Shown here: positions 57,291 to 64,000 of the stretch, piece after piece
Position numbering within the stretch: position 1 is the stretch's first letter
Layout of the letters: each line of letters opens with the position of its first letter
Assembly (NCBI RefSeq): GCF_958295425.1
Contig: NC_081147.1
Span: 4,981,290-5,045,289 of the forward strand
Origin: Solea solea
Taxonomy: Eukaryota; Chordata; Actinopteri; Pleuronectiformes; Soleidae
Direction of reading: 5' to 3'
Length of the DNA: 64,000 nt
The notes under the pieces: model-generated
What the model was told of the DNA's origin: nothing
Database searches by the model: none
Seen by the model: only the letters and a program-made list of their open reading frames with translations
Program-made: the position numbers and the translations under genes

Positions 57291-59035
57291 GTCAAGACAA
57301 TGACGTCAAGCATAGTTTAAATTTGAGTTAATTGAGTTTCTGCACCCACTCGACTTGACCTAAAGCTAAAGTGTGACCTCTCTTTACTGGCTTCCCTTGA
57401 AATTCAGGATAGATAGATGAATAGCTTTATTCATTTTGGATGTCCGAAGATTGGAAAAAACTAAGTTACTTCACCTTTGCAGTGGCAGTAGTTCACCTGT
57501 TCATGTCAGAACTGCCCAGACCATAGAAACATTTCAATCACTGCTATTGTTTTTTTGGTTGTTTTGGACCCAGGAACAGAACACAAACTCCTGAAGTCAG
57601 TTCAACTGATTTTAATTCACAAGCAGAGGATGAGTGCTTCCTGAAATGTGTGTAGAGAGTCTGCAAGCAGGCAAAGTAGAGGCTGGCAGTGATTTTGGCC
57701 GGAGACACAAAACCCTGAAGACGAGAAAAAGCATTTTCAGAAAAAAAATATGTAAAGCTGAATTAGAAAAAAAACATCAAAAACATAAGGCAGACCATAG
57801 CAAGTATACCACTGAGGTAGACTGATGAACTGGCAAAGACTGGGTGGAAGCACAAGGAGAAGGAAGGCAGAGCAGAGATCCAAAGAGCTATAGACCTTAT
57901 TTCTGAATGCGGTAACAATGCCATAGGAGCACTTGGAATTCTTGACAAATGGAGACAGCAGGTCAGTTCCACATCAGTGTAATATTACAGAAAGGGAGGA
58001 CGTGATATATGTTTTTTGTGCACTCTCACACAGTCTGGATGTTTGAATGAATTAATTAATGAATACAAGTAGGCACTTTAAACCAAGTTTTAATTATGCA
58101 ACAATATCAACTTACACCAACTCAGATTTACACTTCTATGGTAACAGTTGATCTTCTGTGGGTTAATCTTTTAACAAAGTGGAACAAACAGACATATGGA
58201 TGATTCTTTAAATTTAAGTCTTTCAGCCGGAGCGAGTTTCCTTAATCCTCAGAGGAGCAACGAGCTCTTACGGCACTTTGCATCCCATCTTGTCTGAGGC
58301 CGATGATCAAAACATTCCCTTTCCATTAAAGCCTTTCATTTAAACCAACTGCTGTTATAGCAACCCCTGACTGCACATACAATAACTGTTTTTTTCTAGA
58401 AGCCTTGTTTTCTTTGAAAATTGTTGTTGTCCTGCCTGCTGTGTGGTCTGTAGGATGTCTCGCACAAAAATAATAATGTACTCCCTTGTTTCTGCTGAAA
58501 ATAGGATCTATAGACTCACTTCTTAGCACTGGTCTTTGATTAAGATTGGTCTTTGTTTAAGACCTTGACTTCATATTATTATTTTAACTGTCAAATAGTT
58601 CTGATGTTCATGTTTTCACTTGTTTTTACAATAATAATTATAAAAGAATGTTCTTTCTTGTATCTAAAGCGTCTTTAGCACTCTGTTAAACTGTATATAA
58701 ACAAGGTATATAGGTATAATCATGTGGTATCAGGTGCAGAGCCAGGAAGATCTTCAGTGGAGTTGCCAGGATGAAACCTGTTATAATTTTGGGGTGAACA
58801 TAAAATGTGATGCACAGTTACTAAAAAATATTCAAGATGAATTATGCAGATAAGAAAACAGACACCACATGAAGATTATTTTCTTCAAGTCATATATTTT
58901 CTCACATGGTGCAACTATGGTCTAAATGGTCTACAGGATGCATGTCAGATGCATGACATTTTTATTTACTTCTACGCCAAACCTAGTGTCCCTCAGAATG
59001 AATTAATGGTCAAAGTTTAGCTGCATGTACTCATT
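57291..59035. other. Unique sequence and possible old repeat
   Basis: The stretch at 57550-58000 (GGACCCAGGAACAGAACACA, then an A-rich part) has the style of the long dispersed repeats seen at 31.9 kb but no exact match. A block at 58195-58320 is complex and may be conserved. No gene. Confidence 0.4.
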
Positions 59036-59255
59036 CATTCATCTTCTACCATGCTATCCTTCACATGAGGGTTGCAGAGGGCGCTGGTGCCAATCCCAGC
59101 TGACATAGGGCAAAAGGTGGGGTACAACCTGTCCATCACATGGCCACATGGAGACAAACAGCCATCTACTCCCACACCTACAGTCAATTTAGAATGTCCA
59201 TTTTGCCGAATCCCCAAATCTGCATGTTTTTGGAGTGTGGGAGGAAACCAAATAA
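59036..59255 (-). repeat. tRNA-derived SINE (DANA/mermaid-like), minus strand
   Basis: On the minus strand: CCAAAAACATGCAGATTTGG, AAATTGACTGTAGGTGTGGG, GATGGACAGGTTGTACCCC, TTTTGCCCTATGTCAGCTGG and GATTGGCACCAGCGCCCTCT, then a degraded AAGGATAGCATGGTAGAAGA end. The 5' tRNA-like head is missing. Confidence 0.8.
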
Positions 59256-59965
59256 TTCCCCCCATCCACACACACAAAAAGGGGGGGTGACATGTGGTTA
59301 ATATGCACAGGTCACATGGATAGTGTGCCCACACTTTCATTTCTTTTTTTACTTACTCAATGTACTTTCTTCATGAATATTCCATTTGCAGAATAACACA
59401 ATTTAATATAAGCAGCAAACTGCCTCCAGGTATGTGATGTGGACTGTGGCTCCTATCCACACATGACCAGCTGTGGTAACCAGTTGGCAAGTTTTCATCC
59501 TTCACTCTCAGTAATTAGGCGGTGCAGTGTCTGCCCGACAGCCTATTAGTGGGACTGATGCACTCTGATTGGTATCCCACTCTAACTAAGCTAAATAAAC
59601 AGCCCAACCTTACGTTTGTGTTTACGTGTGTGTGTTCTTTCCCCATCGATAGCATGGAACGATGGTTGTTTTTACATACCAGAAGGGATGTAAGCACTTT
59701 TCACACATCTCTCTCGACTCTTCTGCTCCCACTCTCTGTTTGACGTATGCATCGGGTTTATGTGGGTGGAAATGTTCCTTATTTTCCACTTCAAAATGCA
59801 AAACATACTTCCATTTTGGCTGGTGTAGAAACTTTTTGGTGCAAAATGGTGGGCTCCATTAAGCAAGGCCCTTGCCTAATGTACATATAAAAGGTTTATT
59901 CAAAGGCTAAGACAACCAAACATTTTTTATTTTATTATTATTAAATAAATAATTTAATAATTATT
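59256..59965. other. Unrecognised sequence
   Basis: Unique sequence with a short G7 run at 59281. No gene or transposon recognised. Confidence 0.5.
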
Positions 59966-60003
59966 ATACACTTACACAAACATAAATATGGGTAGTGTAT
60001 TCA
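59966..60003 (-). mobile_element. Scrap of the TTAA MITE family
   Basis: ACACAAACATAAATATGGGT and AGTGTATTCA align with the inverted MITE segment at 16167-16194 and with the complete copy at 10745. The similarity stops exactly where the ATTC repeat of the adjoining SINE begins. Confidence 0.45.
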
Positions 60004-60022
60004 TTCATTCATTCATTCATAC
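59999..60022. repeat. (ATTC)n tetranucleotide tract (SINE tail)
   Basis: Five to six ATTC units, which on the minus strand form the GAAT tail of the SINE beside it. Confidence 0.9.
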
Positions 60023-60152
60023 ATTTTTTTTACCACTTGACACTCCACATCGGGGTCGCGGGGGGCTGGAGCCAATCCTAGCTGACATAGGGCGATAGGT
60101 GGGGTATATTCTGAACAGGTACCCAGTCCATCACAGGGCAAAGCTGAGAATA
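60003..60152 (-). repeat. SINE 3' part with tail, minus strand
   Basis: On the minus strand: CCCTGTGATGGACTGGGTAC, CTGTTCAGAATATACCCCAC, CTATCGCCCTATGTCAGCTA, GGATTGGCTCCAGCCCCCCG and CGACCCCGATGTGGAGTGTC, then a GAATGAAT tail. Because it ends in a clean tail, it is likely one of the younger copies. The 5' half is missing. Confidence 0.85.
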
Positions 60153-62595
60153 TTTTTTTATAATTTTTTCTTCCTTCTCTTACTGTATCATGGCCAACAC
60201 CAACAAAAAAAAATACATTACAAATGAATCGTTATCGTTAACTGCGCAGCTTCAGAGAAGTTCATGTGTCTGAGTTGAGCTTTAATTAGCAAGGCCTGCA
60301 CTAAATGAATAGTACACACTTGCCTAAAAGAAAGTCCTTAACATTTTAATCATCCTTCAACTTCTCTGTAACCTCGATGATCGCACTCAGCTCTCCTGCT
60401 CTGCATGAGGCACAGGATATTGAAAAATCTCTGAAATGATTTATAGTCTTTTCAAAAGCCCGTTGCATCTCTTGGTGATAAATCCATTGAGAGTATGAGT
60501 GCTGTGCTTTTACTCCAGGCTACAATGAAAACAGACGTTGCGATACATCAATAACTGCACAGAGGAAGCTGAATTTTCCAGGGAAATTACTGAGACGTCC
60601 TTATATTCTGAGAAGAATGTCAGACAAGGAGTCGGAGGGAGTTAGTTTTCCTCCCTTTCCTTCTTCATATGACACGTTTCCTTCTTCCTTCAGATGAACC
60701 CTTCCTTGATCCTCAACTAAAGGGTCAAACTACTTGTATTTGCCTGTCTGCTAACAATCAAATAAAAAAATATCTGGACTTAACAGAACCTGCTTTAAAG
60801 GCTTTGGTGAAATAGATTTGAGAGTGGTTTCCCTGTGTTAGACCTGTATCAATAGTCTTTATATTCATAACTGTCATGCATCACATGAAGGCATCACATT
60901 TAAAAAAAAATATATATACATCCCTTGTTCCCCAGTGTGGTCGACGTGCTGCACTCAGACGAGAGCAGAAGGTCATACTTTTCTGTCTGACAATCCTTTG
61001 AGCAGACAAGCCCCTGCAAGGTGGTCAGACTGAAGCCCTTAAGGATTGTGGAAAAAAGAGATGATAATAATGCAGGTACTGATAGTGCTGCTCTTTTGGG
61101 AGACACTTGGAGATGGTCTGTGTTGCCACCATTGACAGGAGGAATGTGTTCATATGAGTGTTACATGGACACCCCTGGCCACTCTCACTATTATTCTACT
61201 CTCACAGCCCTGAGAGTAGTGATAATACAGATCATTCCAGAACTCAGACATTTTTGGTTTTCATACATAACTAGTGTAATCAGGTCAATCAGCTACTATC
61301 TCATGACAAATTAGCCTGATTTCACATTTTAAAGTAACACAATGTAGTATGTAACACAGTTGGTGAATGGTATTCACCAATAGTTCTTTTAGAACAAGCC
61401 AACAATACTGCCGAACATTGACGCAGTTTTTCAAACAATGATGTCTTCAGACCAGGTACAGTAGCCACTTACTTACTTACTTATAGCATAAAGCTACTGT
61501 GACATATGCCGTATAGTAGAATTCTGTAGTGATTTTTGTGTCATCATGGTGCCGATCCAAAACCCGTTCCATTGTGCCAATGCAGATGATGCTGACCTGT
61601 TCAGGCTTCAATAGAGGTACCATTCGACCAATTGTAAGTTGTCCTATCAAAATTATCTTGGAGACATTTTTTGAAGGTCAAATTCTTACATTGTGTTGCT
61701 TTTACATGGCAACAGCATTTCACAAAACCCCACATTATAGAAAAGGTAAGCTGTATTTTTTTCATAACTGGCAGCATTAATGACTCCAACACATATTTCT
61801 TGAAATGTCGGTTGCTGCCCAAAGAAGAAAACTTTTGATTTTTTGGTAAAGATCCTGACATGAACATTAGATTAGATTAGATTAGATTATTTTTTGAGTT
61901 TGGAAACAGCCCGAAAGGACATTATTCCAACATTATTCAACCTCCTGATTAACTGATGAAAACAGCCAGCGAAGAGACAAGTTGTCCATCATATTACCTG
62001 ATTTATGTGTTATCTAACATATTGACGTTAATAGAAAGGAAAATCATTGTTGCCTGCCAGAGGGCTTTACCTTGATTTTGTGACATCAGCTCCCAAATCT
62101 CTTTTGACACAGTGGGAAACTAGGCAAGCCTTGGCTGTGGTTTGCATTCCCCAAATGCTTTCTGTAATTGGCAAATAAATTGTGAAATATTCACCTGATG
62201 TCCAAGTTCAGTGATGAATGAGTATATTACCTGTGACAACTGCATACGCTTCTTTTTCTGTGTGAGCGTGAGCAAGAACAATGTAAATAGGAGCGATGGC
62301 GATGATACATTCTTGTCATAATCTGACTTTACCTCAGGGTCGTCTTTCTTCTTTCTCCAGATAGGGAAACTCTGTGGAGTTCCTTATCACACAGCCCAAG
62401 ATAACAGTGCTCCGGTTCAAAGGAATGATCCTGTCTGTTTGCTGACAAGTGAAGGAGCTCCGATCCACACAGAGGAATCCCTTGCTGTGGGACGGAGAGC
62501 AGACAATAGAGACAAAACAGCAAGTATAGAGGAGCTTGACAGATAGAGACAAACATGGGGCAGCAAGTATATAAGTCAATAAATATTCACTGCAT
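60153..62595. other. Unique sequence
   Basis: No gene recognised. The block at 60340-60620 is complex and may be conserved. An ATTAG tract at 61866-61890 resembles a LINE tail without an element attached. Short open frames overlap on both strands. Confidence 0.45.
61866..61890. repeat. (ATTAG)n tract
   Basis: Four to five ATTAG units; on the minus strand TCTAA repeats, the tail type found on some fish LINEs (compare 20918). Confidence 0.85.
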
Positions 62596-63120
62596 CAACT
62601 GTACTTAAACCTGCTTCTCATCCCTTCATCTACTCTTATACTCGTATTTCACCAATCATAGCATCTCTTTCCACTGCTATGGGGATGACACCCAGCTCTA
62701 TGTCTCCACCAGACCCATCTCCCTCTCCCACTGCTTAGAGGAAGTCCAAACCTGGCTACTCTAACTTCCAAACAATACAAATGAGGTCCTACTCATTAGT
62801 ACAAAATCCACACTCTTACACTCTGATAATATGTCTCTGACCATAGGTAACTCCACTGTCCCTCCTTCCCCTCAGGTAGAGTCTGGGTTTCATCCTCGAT
62901 GGTACACTTTTCTTCACTGCCCACATTAATAACATCACTCGGTCTGCTTACTACCACCTCCGTAATACCAATCGTCTCCGCCCCTCACTCACACCCCACA
63001 GCACTGCCATCCTCGTCCATGCACTGGTGACATCCCGTCTTGATTACTGCAACTCTCTCCTCTTTGGTCTCCTGCACAAATCCCTTGGCAAGCTCCAACA
63101 TGGTCCAAAACTCAAGATCT
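62596..63120 (+). mobile_element. LINE reverse transcriptase relic with YxDD motif
   Basis: Translation gives SISFHCYGDDTQLYVSTRP, with YGDD (62678-62689) as the RT catalytic motif. After frame changes come [20 protein letters not shown] and [20 protein letters not shown]. This is the palm-to-thumb part of a jockey-superfamily LINE (L2/CR1/Rex group). A stop follows the EEVQTWL word and several frameshifts are present. Similarity ends abruptly near 63120, so both ends are missing. It is a different family from the FADD-type relic at 56.2 kb. Confidence 0.8.
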
Positions 63121-64000
63121 TATCTCACAGAAGCACAGGGATGGATTTGAATAGCATAATCAATAGAGACATTTGAAGTATGGATACAGGGGGGTGGAGC
63201 AAAATCCCCTTGCATCTCATGAAATTCCTTTTACAGCATGAAACTCATCACCAACCAGGACCTCCAGCCACAATGCCATGGAATTCTGTCAGAGGTAGAA
63301 AGACTCAAAACTATGCCTGTCACTACTGATTTCAGTTGCATCATCCAAGTGATGCTTTTGAGCTGCTAAAAAACCCCCACCCCCAATAGGCTGTATAATA
63401 TTATACATAGTACTATTCATGATTATAATAACTACGTTGTCTATTGTTACTTTTTAGTAGACTGATACCACATTCAGTATATCTCTTATATCTCTCAGTA
63501 TTGTGCCATTTTGAAACTAAGCGACCATTTTTCTTAGATTGCTATCATTTAAGATTAAAACCAATATAAGGGTAAGAACATTGAGATGATGCAAGTTTAG
63601 ATGATGCAAGCAGCTTAGCTACAACTGCGCATAATTCCCCCGGAAGCATCATGTAATTTACTGCTTTATTATTGCAGTTAATGAAGGGCTCAAAAATCAA
63701 ATTTTGCTGAGGGCCCCATGAAGGCTTGGGCCATTCCAGATTTAAAATGTGCCTCTGTACTCAACTTAATGACAGGAGTCGACAATATGAACCTTTGTCT
63801 ATCACGCAAATACAAACCCCATCACCAGTAAATTTAGAAATTGATGCCTGCAACACACTCAAAAACAGTTGGGTCAGACCCAAGACCCAACAAACCCCAT
63901 AGGGTGTCCTCAAATGTGACTGCTGGACCAAAACAGACTCCAGAAGACTGTGATGTCACACTATTCTAAAGACATCGGTGCCCTACGATATATTTACATT
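63121..64000. other. Unrecognised sequence to window end
   Basis: AT-rich unique sequence with no gene recognised. A phrase near 63690 (GAGGGCCCCATGAAGGCTTG) may be an old repeat. Confidence 0.45.

Overview
The window looks like non-coding DNA from a ray-finned (teleost) fish, probably a spiny-rayed one. It is AT-rich, full of microsatellites, and carries the repeat mix typical of such genomes: tRNA-derived SINEs with the body seen in DANA/mermaid-type elements, L2/CR1/Rex-like and RTE-like LINE relics, a Tc1-like transposase relic, a BEL/Pao-type gag relic, and hAT-like and TTAA-type miniature elements. I found no exon, tRNA, rRNA or CRISPR array that I could defend. The long open frames are either repeats (the minisatellite at 27.1-27.6 kb, the TTTTA tract at 31.0 kb, the LINE relics at 14.6 and 56.5 kb) or have no coding signature. 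Family names come from remembered consensus sequences, not from a search.

Layout. 0-13 kb: mostly unique sequence with a SINE (4.5 kb), a LINE scrap (6.6 kb), a complete TTAA-flanked MITE (10.7-11.0 kb) and a G-poor A-rich block ending near two perfect CRE octamers (11.3-12.0 kb). 13-21 kb: a dense repeat cluster. A LINE 3' relic at 14.6-15.2 kb is split by a hAT-like element whose 8-bp target duplication is still intact; around it lie five SINE copies, a second MITE fragment, an RTE-type relic and a LINE 3' end. 21-27 kb: largely unique. 27.1-27.6 kb: a nested 18/36/108-bp minisatellite. 28-36 kb: LINE 3' ends, a 138-bp TTTTA tract and several dispersed repeats, including one family that appears once whole and once split by about 700 bp.

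36-50 kb: a SINE, an internally deleted Tc1-like element with its 3' end, a matched pair of 25-nt CA and TG tracts in inverted orientation, a second SINE type (42.7 kb), and long unique stretches with candidate conserved non-coding elements, the best at 43.96-44.24 kb. 50-64 kb: a second hAT-like copy with its own target duplication, a three-arm sequence able to form two mutually exclusive hairpins (52.83-52.89 kb), a 22-bp palindrome made of TCF/LEF-like half sites (54.2 kb), the BEL/Pao relic, an L2-type RT relic ending in 7-bp tail repeats, two more SINEs and a last LINE relic with a YxDD motif.

Biologically, the window reads as a gene-poor intergenic or intronic interval. Its single-copy islands may hold regulatory elements, and the rest is a record of many transposon waves. 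No gene set here acts together as a pathway, and I see no new enzymatic or defence system. The most unusual items are structural: the hierarchical minisatellite, the switchable hairpin, the nested insertions with preserved target duplications, and the paired CA/TG tracts.
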